Assembly (NCBI RefSeq): GCF_007923355.1
Contig: NZ_VOGO01000002.1
Location: forward strand, 519,145 to 583,144
DNA from: Falsiphaeobacter marinintestinus
GTDB lineage: Bacteria > Pseudomonadota > Alphaproteobacteria > Rhodobacterales > Rhodobacteraceae
DNA: 64,000 bases
Direction of reading: 5' to 3'
In this document: positions 27,543 through 36,596 of the stretch, piece after piece
Numbering within the stretch: position 1 is the stretch's first letter
Layout: every line of letters begins with the position of its first letter
Notes under the pieces: model-generated
The model's input: only the letters and a program-made list of their open reading frames with translations
The model's database searches: none
What the model was told of the DNA's origin: nothing
Program-made: the position numbers and the translations under genes

Positions 27543-28514
27543 ATGCCAAGCATTCGACTTGGGCTGATTGCCCTTATTGTCCTGATACCAGGACTGGCGC
27601 TGGCTGATCCAAGCTTTTGGAAACACGAATGGCCGCGTACTGATTTCACCGCCACCACCGTTGAAAACTGGGTTGAAATTCTGTCAGGCGGCCCGCCCAA
27701 AGATGGCATACCGGCAATCCGGTCACCGAAATTTCACCCCGTTGGCGACGAACGTCAGATCAAAATGCGCGAGCCGGTGATCACACTGGATCTGCCCGGC
27801 CAGATTCCGCGCGCCTATCCGGTGCGCTATCTGATGTGGCATGAAATCGTCAATGACACCGTCGGTGGGGTGCCCGTCGCCGTGACGTTCTGCCCGTTGT
27901 GCAATTCCGGCATCGTGTTCGACACGCGTACCTCGGCGGGCACGCTCAGCTTTGGTGTGTCGGGCAAGCTCAGGAACTCGGACATGGTGATGTATGATCA
28001 CCAGACCGAAAGCTGGTGGCAACAGGCCACTGGCACGGCCATCGTAGGCCGCCTGACTGGCACCGAACTGACAGCTTTGCCAAGCTGGATGGAAAGCTGG
28101 GCTGAATTCAGCACACGCAATCCGGCCGGGCTGGTCATGTCCGAACCCGACTATCCGCGTGACTATGGCCGCAACCCGTACAAAGGCTATGACAGTCTGA
28201 CACGACCGTTCCTGTACAACGGTGACCCGCCGCCACACGGCATCCCGGCGCTGGCGCGGGTCGTGCGTGTCGGGGACAGGGCGTGGCCACTGTCGCGCAT
28301 CGCCAAGACTGGCACCCTGTCCGAAGCGGGTCTGACGATCAGCTGGACCTCTGGTCAGGCCTCGGCCCTTGATACCGGGCAGATTGCCAAGGGCAGGGAC
28401 GTGGGCACCATCCGGGTGCGCGATGCCGATGGGCAGGACGTGCCGCATGACGTCATGTTTGCCTTTGCGTTCCACGCCTTCTGGCCAGACGCAGACTGGA
28501 TGCTGGGCCAGTAA
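27543..28514 (+). CDS. DUF3179 domain-containing exported protein
   Basis: A 323-residue protein with an N-terminal signal peptide (IALIVLIPGLALA). The DUF3179 core is seen in YPVRYLMWHEIVNDTVGG, VAVTFCPLCNSGIVFDTR with its paired Cys, and SDMVMYDHQTESWWQQATG. The function of DUF3179 proteins is not established. I start at ATG 27543 behind GGGGAGG; the frame is open upstream but crosses the terminator of the previous unit. It is convergent with the bactofilin gene. Confidence 0.85.
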   Translation: MPSIRLGLIALIVLIPGLALADPSFWKHEWPRTDFTATTVENWVEILSGGPPKDGIPAIRSPKFHPVGDERQIKMREPVITLDLPGQIPRAYPVRYLMWHEIVNDTVGGVPVAVTFCPLCNSGIVFDTRTSAGTLSFGVSGKLRNSDMVMYDHQTESWWQQATGTAIVGRLTGTELTALPSWMESWAEFSTRNPAGLVMSEPDYPRDYGRNPYKGYDSLTRPFLYNGDPPPHGIPALARVVRVGDRAWPLSRIAKTGTLSEAGLTISWTSGQASALDTGQIAKGRDVGTIRVRDADGQDVPHDVMFAFAFHAFWPDADWMLGQ

Positions 28515-28531
28515 CCACACACCCGCAAAGC

Positions 28532-28558
28532 AAAAACGCCGCTCCCAAAGGAACGGCG
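28532..28558 (-). terminator. intrinsic terminator for the M23 peptidase-bactofilin message
   Basis: On the minus strand CGCCGTTCC / GGAGCGGCG (one wobble) with a TTTG loop, then TTTTT. Confidence 0.85.
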
Positions 28559-28584
28559 CTTCCGAAATCAAGTATCGTTTGGCG

Positions 28585-29118
28585 TTACTGTCCGCCAGCG
28601 TCACCCTGCTGCGGCTTACGGGCCGGAGCGGCTTGCTGTTGGGCGGCGGCCTTGCCAGCAGCACGGCCCGGGTTCAGCGGATCGTCCTGACGCTGGACCG
28701 AGCCTTCGAAGTGCGCACCGCTTTCGATGGCGATGGTCTTGTGGATGATGTCACCTTCGACCCGCGCGGTCGATGTCAGGCGCACCTTCAGACCACGCAC
28801 GCGGCCAACGACGCGGCCATTGACGACAACGTCATCTGCCGACACTTCACCTTTGATCGTGGCAGTTTCGCCAACGGTCAGAAGATGGGCCCGGATGTCG
28901 CCTTCGACCGTGCCTTCGACCTGGATGTCGCCGGTGGTCTTCAGATTGCCGGTGATCACAAGATCCGACGACAGAACAGACGCGGGCGGTTTGGCCTTGG
29001 GGGCCGACGGTTTATAGTCGCTTGGCGCGGGGGAGGCCGGTGATGCCGCAGGCGCGGGCGACGTTGAGGCCTCGGGGGCTTTTGCGCCCGGTTCGTTGAT
29101 TTTGCTCTTAGAAAACAT
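28585..29118 (-). CDS. bactofilin (polymer-forming cytoskeletal protein)
   Basis: A 177-residue bactofilin. A Pro/Ala-rich disordered N-terminus (1-50) leads to the beta-helical core (~50-145) with repeats such as DLVITGNLKTTGDIQVEGTV and GEVSADDVVVNGRVVGRV, then a Gln/Ala-rich tail. Bactofilins polymerise without nucleotides and position wall enzymes. The gene starts 11 bases inside the 3-prime end of the M23 peptidase gene. This bactofilin/M23 pairing recurs in proteobacteria and suggests the two work together in localised peptidoglycan cutting. Confidence 0.93.
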   Translation of the reverse strand: MFSKSKINEPGAKAPEASTSPAPAASPASPAPSDYKPSAPKAKPPASVLSSDLVITGNLKTTGDIQVEGTVEGDIRAHLLTVGETATIKGEVSADDVVVNGRVVGRVRGLKVRLTSTARVEGDIIHKTIAIESGAHFEGSVQRQDDPLNPGRAAGKAAAQQQAAPARKPQQGDAGGQ

Positions 29119-30430
29119 TGTTAGCAGCCTTGATATAGATCATCGGATTTACGGGGCGTCCGTTCACCCGGATTTCATAATGCAAATGGGTGCCGGTCGA
29201 TCGTCCGGTGCTACCCATATCAGCTATGTGATCCCCGCGCGAGACCCTTTGGCCCACCTTCACACGAATCCGTGTGTTATGGGCATAGCGCGTCTTGATA
29301 CCGAACGCATGCTGAATTTCGACCAGGCGTCCAAACCCGGACTGCCAACCGGCATGGGTGACCACGCCGTCAGCCGTAGAAAAGATATCCGTGCCATGCG
29401 GGGCAGCAAAATCGGTCCCGTTATGCATCCGGCGACCACCGGTCTTGGGATCGCGGCGATAGCCATATCCGCTGGTAAAGCGAAACGCAGATTTGACCGG
29501 GCTGGCAAAGGGCGCCTGCTGTGCAGCAATCCGATACAGGTTCAACTGGTCCATCTGCTTCAACAGCTTGTTGGCGCGCAGCTCATCCGGCGTTGGTTCT
29601 TCACCGCGGGTCGAAAACGAGATCGGAGTCAAAGGACCACCCTGACCGCTATAGCCCCGGCGCACCTGTTCGATGATTGAATCGGTCGGCATGCCCGCGT
29701 TGCGGAACATCTTGTCCAAGGGTTCTACCGAAATCTCCATGGCTTCTTCAAGCTGCCGGAAAATCTGGTCGTTGCGTTCCTGCGTCAGCTTCAGCTCGAT
29801 CTCAAGCTCGTCGCGCTGGCCCAGGGCGTCTTGCGCATCTGCCAGAATCTGGTCGCGCTCGGCGGCGGTATCGGCCAGTGCTTCGGCCATGAAATCCATC
29901 TGCGGCAGAACGGCGGCTGCGGTTGGTCCGGCCTCGCCAGCGCCTTCGCTTTTCAACGCAACAACTTCGGCACGCGCGGTTTCCCGGTCTTTCATGGTAC
30001 CGCGCAGGGTCGCCTGAATCACTTCGATCCCGGTCTCCAGCTCCCGACGGCGGGTTTCCGACGCCAAAAGCTCGGATTGCATGACAGAAATCTGCTCAAG
30101 CGCCGTGTTGAACCGTTGCTGGGCGGCAAGCGCCTCTTCGGCCCGCGTATCGCGTTCGACAGAAATCGCATTCAGCCGTTCCTGATAGACCCGCTGGTCG
30201 CGTTTGGCCTGCTCCCGGAAATTTCCGGACCCGATACTGTCCATCATCAGGATTGCCGAGGCCACGATGGCCCAGCCCACCACGACGAACACACCGGCAT
30301 ACGCCGAAAGCTGCACCACCGGCCTTAGCCGGATAAAGCGTGTATCCTGATCGGATTTCAAAAAGATGCGCCGTTCCGGAAAATACTTTTCCAGAAGCGC
30401 ATTGGTTTTAATCGCGAGTGTTGTCCGCAC
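29108..30430 (-). CDS. M23-family (LytM) peptidoglycan endopeptidase, membrane-anchored
   Basis: A 440-residue protein: a short cytoplasmic segment, one transmembrane helix (AGVFVVVGWAIVASAILMM), a long coiled coil (~90-270) and a C-terminal LytM domain with HNGTDFAAPHGTDIFSTADG (zinc His and Asp) and GTHLHYEIRVNGRPVNP (HxH), so the zinc site looks intact. I start at GTG 30430 (protein M/VRTTLAIKTN, AAGGA seven bases upstream); the frame runs further back but without a good site. It overlaps and probably couples to the bactofilin gene. Confidence 0.9.
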   Translation of the reverse strand: MRTTLAIKTNALLEKYFPERRIFLKSDQDTRFIRLRPVVQLSAYAGVFVVVGWAIVASAILMMDSIGSGNFREQAKRDQRVYQERLNAISVERDTRAEEALAAQQRFNTALEQISVMQSELLASETRRRELETGIEVIQATLRGTMKDRETARAEVVALKSEGAGEAGPTAAAVLPQMDFMAEALADTAAERDQILADAQDALGQRDELEIELKLTQERNDQIFRQLEEAMEISVEPLDKMFRNAGMPTDSIIEQVRRGYSGQGGPLTPISFSTRGEEPTPDELRANKLLKQMDQLNLYRIAAQQAPFASPVKSAFRFTSGYGYRRDPKTGGRRMHNGTDFAAPHGTDIFSTADGVVTHAGWQSGFGRLVEIQHAFGIKTRYAHNTRIRVKVGQRVSRGDHIADMGSTGRSTGTHLHYEIRVNGRPVNPMIYIKAANNVF

Positions 30431-30641
30431 GCGGTATTCCTTGTCCCCATCCCCATGAGGCCACAGACCGCTCATGCAGCCTGCATGCTCTGCCAGAGTG
30501 CATAGCCAGAGCTTAAGCAATGAGCAAGTTTTCATGTGAAGGATCGGCGCTGAACGTCACGTATCAAGGTCTGTGTGGCAAAAATCCGCCGATTCCAACA
30601 GGTTGCTCATGCGAAACAGGGCTCTTCACGGTGCTACAGGA

Positions 30642-31481
30642 TCAGGCAGACCCACGGTTTCGGGCCGGTACCTCATCTGCAAGGGGCCAGTAGAAGTCTG
30701 GCGGTATGCCGGCTTCAGCGCGTTTTTCTTCGTTGAACGGGGGTTTCAATGCGCCGTGGAAGTACTTGCGAACCAGCGCGTGAAACACCTCTTTCGGATC
30801 GCAATCTTCGCGACCACACAGAAAATGGAACCATTTCGACCCATAGGCGACATGCGCAACTTCTTCGGAATAGATCGTTTCCAGAGCCGCCACGGCACTG
30901 TCCGCCTTGGCATTGCGAAACACCTTGATCATGCCCGGCGTTACATCCAGACCGCGCGCCTCAAGCACCATTGGGACCACGGCCAGCCGCCCCATAAAGT
31001 CATCTGCCGTATCTTCGGCGGCCCGCCACATCCCGGCATGGGCCGGTAATGCGCCATAATGGCTGTCAAGTTCTTCAAGACAGCCGCATACAAGATTGAA
31101 ATGTTTGGATTCTTCGTCAGCCGCCTTGACCCAGTCATCATAGAACCCCATTGGCATCGGCACATGTCCAAACCGCGCCAACAGGTCCCAGTGCAGATCC
31201 ACCGCGTTCAGTTCGATATGCGCCACCGCATGCAGCAAGGCAATGCGTCCGGCAGGCGATCCGGGCTTGCGTTTTGGCACATCGCGCGGGTCCAGCAACT
31301 CGGGTCGGTCCGGGCGGGCGGGCCGCAAGGGCGGTTTTGCAACGCCGACCTCAATTGCTGGCGCATCCCCGTTTCGCGACGCAAACCACGCCGCCGCATG
31401 TCGGCGCGACAACGCGGTCTTGGCCTTGCCGTCGGCTGTCGTCAGAACTTCGGTTGCCATTTCGGCAAGGCTAAGGGTCAA
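30642..31481 (-). CDS. DUF455 family ferritin-like protein
   Basis: A 279-residue DUF455 protein. The ferritin-like helical core shows Glu/His pairs in LLHAVAHIELNAVDLHWDLL, KAADEESKHFNLVCGCLEEL and ETIYSEEVAHVAYGSKWFHF, which look like di-iron ligands. No reaction is established for the family, though it is related to tRNA-hydroxylase-like enzymes. The start is TTG 31481 (M/TLSLAEMATEV), overlapping the bcp stop by four bases; ATG 31460 is the alternative. Confidence 0.82.
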   Translation of the reverse strand: MTLSLAEMATEVLTTADGKAKTALSRRHAAAWFASRNGDAPAIEVGVAKPPLRPARPDRPELLDPRDVPKRKPGSPAGRIALLHAVAHIELNAVDLHWDLLARFGHVPMPMGFYDDWVKAADEESKHFNLVCGCLEELDSHYGALPAHAGMWRAAEDTADDFMGRLAVVPMVLEARGLDVTPGMIKVFRNAKADSAVAALETIYSEEVAHVAYGSKWFHFLCGREDCDPKEVFHALVRKYFHGALKPPFNEEKRAEAGIPPDFYWPLADEVPARNRGSA

Positions 31482-31939
31482 AGCCCCTTCACCGCTTCAA
31501 GCACCGCATCCACGTGCCCGTCGACCTTCACTTTGCGCCAGACCTGCGCAATCTTGCCGTCGGCATCAATCAGAAACGTCGCGCGCTGGATGCCCATCGA
31601 TTTCTTGCCGTACATGTTCTTTTCGACCCAGACACCATAATCTTCGCAGACCAATCCGTCGGCATCGGATAGCAACGGCGTGGTCAACTCATACTTGGCG
31701 ACAAATTTGTCATGTTTGGCGACTGTATCCTTGGAAATCCCGAACACTTGCGCGCCCGCATCGGCGAACTCCTGCAGCGCGGCAGAAAAGCCGATGGATT
31801 CCTTTGTACAGCCCGGCGTATCATCGCGCGGGTAAAAGAACAGAACAACACTGGTGCCGCGCAGATCTGAAAGCGTCACCTCGCCTCCACCATCACGGGG
31901 CAAGGTAAAATCGGGTGCGGTATCGGACACGTCGGGCAT
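31478..31939 (-). CDS. bcp: thioredoxin-dependent peroxiredoxin, Bcp/PrxQ family
   Basis: A 153-residue peroxiredoxin. APDFTLPRDGGGEVTL and VVLFFYPRDDTPGCTKES contain the peroxidatic Cys. The usual resolving Cys five residues later (TPGCTxxxCG in many BCPs) is Ile here, so the enzyme is either 1-Cys or uses the other Cys in DGLVCEDYGVW. It reduces peroxides at the expense of thiols. Start ATG 31939 behind GGAG; it is divergent from the large AsmA-like gene and overlaps the DUF455 gene downstream. Confidence 0.93.
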   Translation of the reverse strand: MPDVSDTAPDFTLPRDGGGEVTLSDLRGTSVVLFFYPRDDTPGCTKESIGFSAALQEFADAGAQVFGISKDTVAKHDKFVAKYELTTPLLSDADGLVCEDYGVWVEKNMYGKKSMGIQRATFLIDADGKIAQVWRKVKVDGHVDAVLEAVKGL

Positions 31940-32021
31940 CGGGCAACTCCAGGGTGATTTTGCGATCTCGTGAGTTTCATAATAGGCCTTCATGGGCAAC
32001 ATTAAAGGCACGGAATCTTGT

Positions 32022-35000
32022 ATGGATGACGGCGCGCCCGTGACGGATCAGGACAAGGGTCAGCCAGCCCCGAAACCTCGGCGCAAACGGCGGGTGCTGA
32101 AGACGGCAAGCATACTGCTGTTCGCAGCCGTTGTCCTGTTGATCATGGCAGGTGCGGCTGCCTTGTCTCTGATCGGCCAGCGGCTGCATGCGCCCGACTG
32201 GCTGCGCTCAGAACTCGAAACCCGGATCGAGCGCAATCTGGGCAGCGCGCAGATCGATTTCGGTGAGGTTGAATTTATCGTCAACAAAGGCTGGCGGCCG
32301 CGTCTGCGCCTGCGCAACGTTGTGCTCAGTGACGGGCAGGGCAGCCGCATCGTTGAATTGTCTCACGCCGAGGCCAGCCTTGCCATGCGTCCGCTGATCC
32401 GTGGAAAAATCCGCCCCAAACGTATTCTTATCAGCGGTGTCTTTGCCACGCTCCGGCGCGACCAGGGCGGGGCGGTGTCGTTGCTGGTGGGCGACAGGGC
32501 AGCGCCGGTCGGGCAGGCCGCCGGATTGCCGCAGCTGATCGAAAGCTGGGACAAGGTGTTGCTGATGCCGGCCCTCGAAGCGCTGGTGGCCGTTGAAATG
32601 GACACCCTGACGATGCGCTATGAAGATGCGCGGCAGGGGCGCGGCTGGACGCTGGACGGTGGGTTGATCACCCTTGACCGTGATGGCGATGACCTGCGCC
32701 TTGCCTCCAGCTTTGCGCTGTTGTCGGGCCGCGACTATGCCAGCTTGTTTGAGGCCAATTATTCCAGTCGCATTGGTGACACCAGCGCCGACTTCGGCGT
32801 GGTCGTGACTGATGTCCCGGCGGCTGACATTGCCGCCCAAAACCCGGTCATGGGCTGGCTGGGTGTGCTGCGCGCCCCGATCTCGGGCGCGTTGCGGGGC
32901 AGTGTCGCAGACGACGGTGCGTTGGGTCCGGTCTCGGCCACCCTGCAAATCGGTGCCGGGGCCGTGCAGCCGACAGACCAATCGCGCCCGATCCGCTTCA
33001 ATCAGGCCAGAACTTACCTGACCTACATCCCGGGCTCGCAGGTGCTGAAGTTCGATGAACTGTCCGTCGACAGCGACTGGGTGTCTGGCGTGTCCGAAGG
33101 CCGCGCATTCCTGTCCGGCGTCGAAAACGGCAAACTGACCGAACTGGTCGGGCAATTCAAAGCCACGTCCTTGCGGGTCAATCCGGATGGATTGCTGCCC
33201 GAACCGCTGGTGCCCGAGGCGGCAAGCTTTGACTTCAGACTGGAACTGGATCCGTTTCGCCTGACCCTGGGCGAGGCCGCAATCACTGATCGCGCGGGCC
33301 AGATCGGCCTGTCGGGCGATCTGACGGCGGACCAGAACGGCTGGCATCTGGCGCTGGACGGTCAGATGGATCAATTAACGCCAAAGCGGCTGTTGGAATC
33401 TTGGCCCGAGCAGGCAGCCCCGAAACCCCGCAAATGGGTCAGCGAAAACCTGTTTGGCGGCAATCTGAGCGATATTGATTTTGCAGTGCGTCTGGAGCCC
33501 GGACAGCGGCCCTTCTTTGCGGTCGACTGGTCATTTTCCGAGGCCCGCGTCCGGTTCAACAAGCATCAGCCGCCCATCACCGGCGGTGCCGGGCAGGTCA
33601 GTATTCTTGGCGACCGGCTGATGGTCACGGCGACCGAAGGGGTTGTGACGGCAGATCAGGGTGGTGATCTGAATGTGGCCGGAACATCGTTCATGATCCC
33701 GGACATGTCGGTCAAACCCTTCACCTATGGCATCATCCGCGCCCGGGCACAGGGGCCGGTCACGGCCGCCTTGTCGCTGTTAAACCGCCCGCCGCTCGCT
33801 GTGCTCAAGGACACGCCCTTGCCGGTCGACATGGCTGACGGTCAGGTCGCGTTCGAAGGCACGATGTCCGTTCCGTTGCGCCCGAAGGTCCCGCTGGGCG
33901 AGATCGAGTTTCATCTGGACGGCACCCTCACGGATGTCGCCAGCGCCGTGCTGATCCCGGGCCAATCCCTGACCGCAGACACGCTTCGCCTGCAGGCAGA
34001 CCAGTCTCAGGTCGTGGTGTCGGGCGACGGCGTGATCGGTGCGCTTCCGGCCACCTTCAATTGGCGCCAGCCCTTGGGGGCAGACTCCAAAGGCAAGGGC
34101 AGCCGGGTCAACGGCACGGTCGAACTATCGCAACGCACCATCGATACCTTCGCGATCGGATTGCCCAAAGGCTCGGTTGGCGGCGAAGGCGTCGCTCAGG
34201 TCGTGCTTGAGCTGAAGCCCAAGACAAAACCGGCCCTGACGATCACTTCCGATCTCAAAGGCGTCGCTCTGGCGATTCCGTCCCTTGGGTGGCGCAAGCC
34301 GCCCGGGTCGTCAGGCCGGTTGGATCTGTCTGTCACCCTGGGCGAGTCCCCCCGCGTCGATGCCCTGTCGCTGGACGCTGCCGGTCTCAAGGTCAGCGGA
34401 TCGGTCTCGACGCGGGCGGATGGCGGTTTGGACCGCGCCGTTCTGAACAAGGTCAGTCTGGGCGGCTGGCTGGACGCGTCGCTCCTGTTGACCGGGCGCG
34501 GCGATGCGCAGCCCGCCATAACAGTGCAGAGCGGATCGGTTGATCTTGGAAAACGCCCGCGAAGTTCCGGCAGCGGGGGCGACGGGTCTGGGCCGGTCAA
34601 TGTGTCCCTGTCACGTCTCCGGATCAGCGAAACCCTGGCCCTGACCGATTTCAAAGCAGCGCTCACCAGCAGCGGCGGCACGCTCGCCGGCCCCTTCAGC
34701 GGGCAGCTCAACGGGCAAACCGCGCTCACAGGGCGGATTGTCCCTCAATCCGGAGGCAGTGCGATCGAGGTGGCTTCGACAGATGGGGGGGGCGTTTTCC
34801 GGTCTGCCGGTATTCTCAATCAGGCCCATGGCGGCCCGTTCACGTTGAAATTGATCCCGGCTGGCCCCGCCGGTCACTATACTGGCTCCCTCAGGGTGAC
34901 GAACACGCGAATCAAGGACGCCCCGGTCATGGCGGCGATGATGAACGCGGTCAGCGTCGTGGGGCTGCTGGACGAAATGGCCGGGCAGGGCATCCTGTTC

Positions 35001-35399
35001 ACCGAAGTTGACGCAAAGTTCCAGCTGACCCCGGAAAAGCTGATCATCCAGAGCAGCAGCGCCGTCGGCCCGTCGATCGGGTTGTCGATGGACGGGTCTT
35101 ACGATCTGCGCAGCAAGCGGTTGGGGATGCGAGGCGTCTTTTCCCCGGTTTACCTGCTCAATGCCATCGGCAGCGTGTTGACCCGCAAGGGCGAAGGTAT
35201 CATCGGGTTCAATTACACGCTGACCGGTCTGGCCAGCGATCCCAATCTGCAGGTCAATCCGCTGTCCGGTCTGGCACCGGGCATGTTCCGCGAAATTTTC
35301 CGGGGCGAATCCGCACCGGATCCGGACAGGGACATTCCCGCCACCAATCCCAGCACGGCGTTGCCCCACAATCCGATGAATGGGGCGGGCGACAGATGA
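32022..35399 (+). CDS. giant AsmA-like/DUF3971 envelope protein
   Basis: A 1125-residue protein with an N-terminal basic stretch (PKPRRKRRVLK) and one transmembrane helix (SILLFAAVVLLIMAGAAALSLI), then a very long beta-rich periplasmic region with DUF3971/AsmA character: LRSELETRIERNLGSAQIDF, RPRLRLRNVVLSDGQGSRIVEL and the C-terminal GLSMDGSYDLRSKRLGMRGVF, LNAIGSVLTRKGEGIIGFNY and LTGLASDPNLQVNPLSGL. AsmA-like proteins are thought to bridge inner and outer membrane and carry lipid. The start is ATG 32022 behind GGAA; ATG 31992 is possible. It ends shortly before queA. Confidence 0.85.
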   Translation: MDDGAPVTDQDKGQPAPKPRRKRRVLKTASILLFAAVVLLIMAGAAALSLIGQRLHAPDWLRSELETRIERNLGSAQIDFGEVEFIVNKGWRPRLRLRNVVLSDGQGSRIVELSHAEASLAMRPLIRGKIRPKRILISGVFATLRRDQGGAVSLLVGDRAAPVGQAAGLPQLIESWDKVLLMPALEALVAVEMDTLTMRYEDARQGRGWTLDGGLITLDRDGDDLRLASSFALLSGRDYASLFEANYSSRIGDTSADFGVVVTDVPAADIAAQNPVMGWLGVLRAPISGALRGSVADDGALGPVSATLQIGAGAVQPTDQSRPIRFNQARTYLTYIPGSQVLKFDELSVDSDWVSGVSEGRAFLSGVENGKLTELVGQFKATSLRVNPDGLLPEPLVPEAASFDFRLELDPFRLTLGEAAITDRAGQIGLSGDLTADQNGWHLALDGQMDQLTPKRLLESWPEQAAPKPRKWVSENLFGGNLSDIDFAVRLEPGQRPFFAVDWSFSEARVRFNKHQPPITGGAGQVSILGDRLMVTATEGVVTADQGGDLNVAGTSFMIPDMSVKPFTYGIIRARAQGPVTAALSLLNRPPLAVLKDTPLPVDMADGQVAFEGTMSVPLRPKVPLGEIEFHLDGTLTDVASAVLIPGQSLTADTLRLQADQSQVVVSGDGVIGALPATFNWRQPLGADSKGKGSRVNGTVELSQRTIDTFAIGLPKGSVGGEGVAQVVLELKPKTKPALTITSDLKGVALAIPSLGWRKPPGSSGRLDLSVTLGESPRVDALSLDAAGLKVSGSVSTRADGGLDRAVLNKVSLGGWLDASLLLTGRGDAQPAITVQSGSVDLGKRPRSSGSGGDGSGPVNVSLSRLRISETLALTDFKAALTSSGGTLAGPFSGQLNGQTALTGRIVPQSGGSAIEVASTDGGGVFRSAGILNQAHGGPFTLKLIPAGPAGHYTGSLRVTNTRIKDAPVMAAMMNAVSVVGLLDEMAGQGILFTEVDAKFQLTPEKLIIQSSSAVGPSIGLSMDGSYDLRSKRLGMRGVFSPVYLLNAIGSVLTRKGEGIIGFNYTLTGLASDPNLQVNPLSGLAPGMFREIFRGESAPDPDRDIPATNPSTALPHNPMNGAGDR

Positions 35400-35440
35400 T
35401 GACGCTGGCCAACAGCTGGATTTGGGCCTAAAGCGCCGCC

Positions 35441-36487
35441 ATGAAACTCAGCGATTTTGATTTTGACCTGCCCGACACCCTGATTGCGACGCGCCCGGTT
35501 TCGCCGCGGTCGTCCGCACGCTTGCTGGTGGCCAAGGGCGACACCCTGACGGATGCACATGTATCCGACTTGCCAGACTGGCTGCGCCCCGGTGATCGTC
35601 TGGTTCTGAATGACACGCGTGTGATCCCCGCACGGCTCAGCGGGCAACGCCACCGCTTGGGCGCGCAAGGGCAAACCAGCGCCGGAATCGAAGTCACCTT
35701 GCTGGACCCGCGTGCTGATGGCTGCTGGGGGGCCTTGCTGAAACCGCTCAAAAAGGTGCGGATCGGCGAAGAGATTGTGTTTTCCGACACCCTGTCCGCC
35801 GTGCTGGACGCGGTCGAAGACGGGCAGGGGCTTTTGCGGTTCAACCTGCAGGGCGACGATTTCGACGCCGCTCTGGCGCAGGCGGGCGCGATGCCCTTGC
35901 CGCCCTATATCGCCGCCAAACGCCCGGCGGATGCGCAGGACAAGACCGATTACCAGACCGTATTTGCCCGCAACGCGGGCGCTGTCGCCGCCCCGACGGC
36001 CTCGCTGCATTTCGACCAGGCGCTGCTTGATCGTCTGGCGCAGGCCGGGATCGACTTTACTTATGTCACGCTGCATGTCGGCGCGGGCACGTTTCTGCCG
36101 GTCAAGGTCGAAGACGTGACAACGCACAAGATGCACGCCGAATGGGGCCGCGTCAGTGAAACCGCTGCCGCCGAGATCGCCGCCACCAAGGCCGCAGGCG
36201 GGCGGATTATCCCGGTCGGAACAACCGCGCTCCGCCTGATCGAAAGCGCCGCGCGCAGCGGAGAGATTGCCCCATGGGAGGGCGAGACCGACATCTTCAT
36301 CTATTCCGGCTTCACCTTTCACGTGACCGACGCGCTGATGACCAATTTCCACCTGCCGAAATCGACGCTTCTGATGCTTGTCTCTGCCCTGATCGGTCAG
36401 GATCGGGTCCGCGCGATATATGATCATGCCGTGCGCCACGAATACCGGTTCTTTTCCTATGGCGATGCGTCTTTGCTGATCCCCTGA
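35441..36487 (+). CDS. queA: S-adenosylmethionine:tRNA ribosyltransferase-isomerase
   Basis: A 348-residue QueA, which transfers and isomerises the ribosyl group of AdoMet onto preQ1 at the tRNA wobble base to make epoxyqueuosine. Clear signatures: [57 protein letters not shown] and [16 protein letters not shown]. Start ATG 35441, 41 bp after the AsmA-like stop. Queuosine pathway partners are not in this window apart from queA. Confidence 0.97.
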   Translation: MKLSDFDFDLPDTLIATRPVSPRSSARLLVAKGDTLTDAHVSDLPDWLRPGDRLVLNDTRVIPARLSGQRHRLGAQGQTSAGIEVTLLDPRADGCWGALLKPLKKVRIGEEIVFSDTLSAVLDAVEDGQGLLRFNLQGDDFDAALAQAGAMPLPPYIAAKRPADAQDKTDYQTVFARNAGAVAAPTASLHFDQALLDRLAQAGIDFTYVTLHVGAGTFLPVKVEDVTTHKMHAEWGRVSETAAAEIAATKAAGGRIIPVGTTALRLIESAARSGEIAPWEGETDIFIYSGFTFHVTDALMTNFHLPKSTLLMLVSALIGQDRVRAIYDHAVRHEYRFFSYGDASLLIP

Positions 36488-36596
36488 CAGCGCGATACTT
36501 CTGAAAGCGACATGTACCAGTCGCTCACAAACGCGACCGTTCAAACCCCGAATCTGTTAGGGAGGGGCAAGCCCACCGACAACAGGGAGTCGGATC

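Noticed and set aside
30473..30487. CATGCAG-C-CTGCATG upstream of the M23 gene
   Set aside because: Short dyad outside a recognised promoter; no second copy noticed, so not reported as an operator.
35213..36544. 443-codon minus-strand frame over queA
   Set aside because: Antisense to a full queA with all motifs; the reverse frame has a His/Gln/Arg-rich composition typical of a GC-rich shadow.
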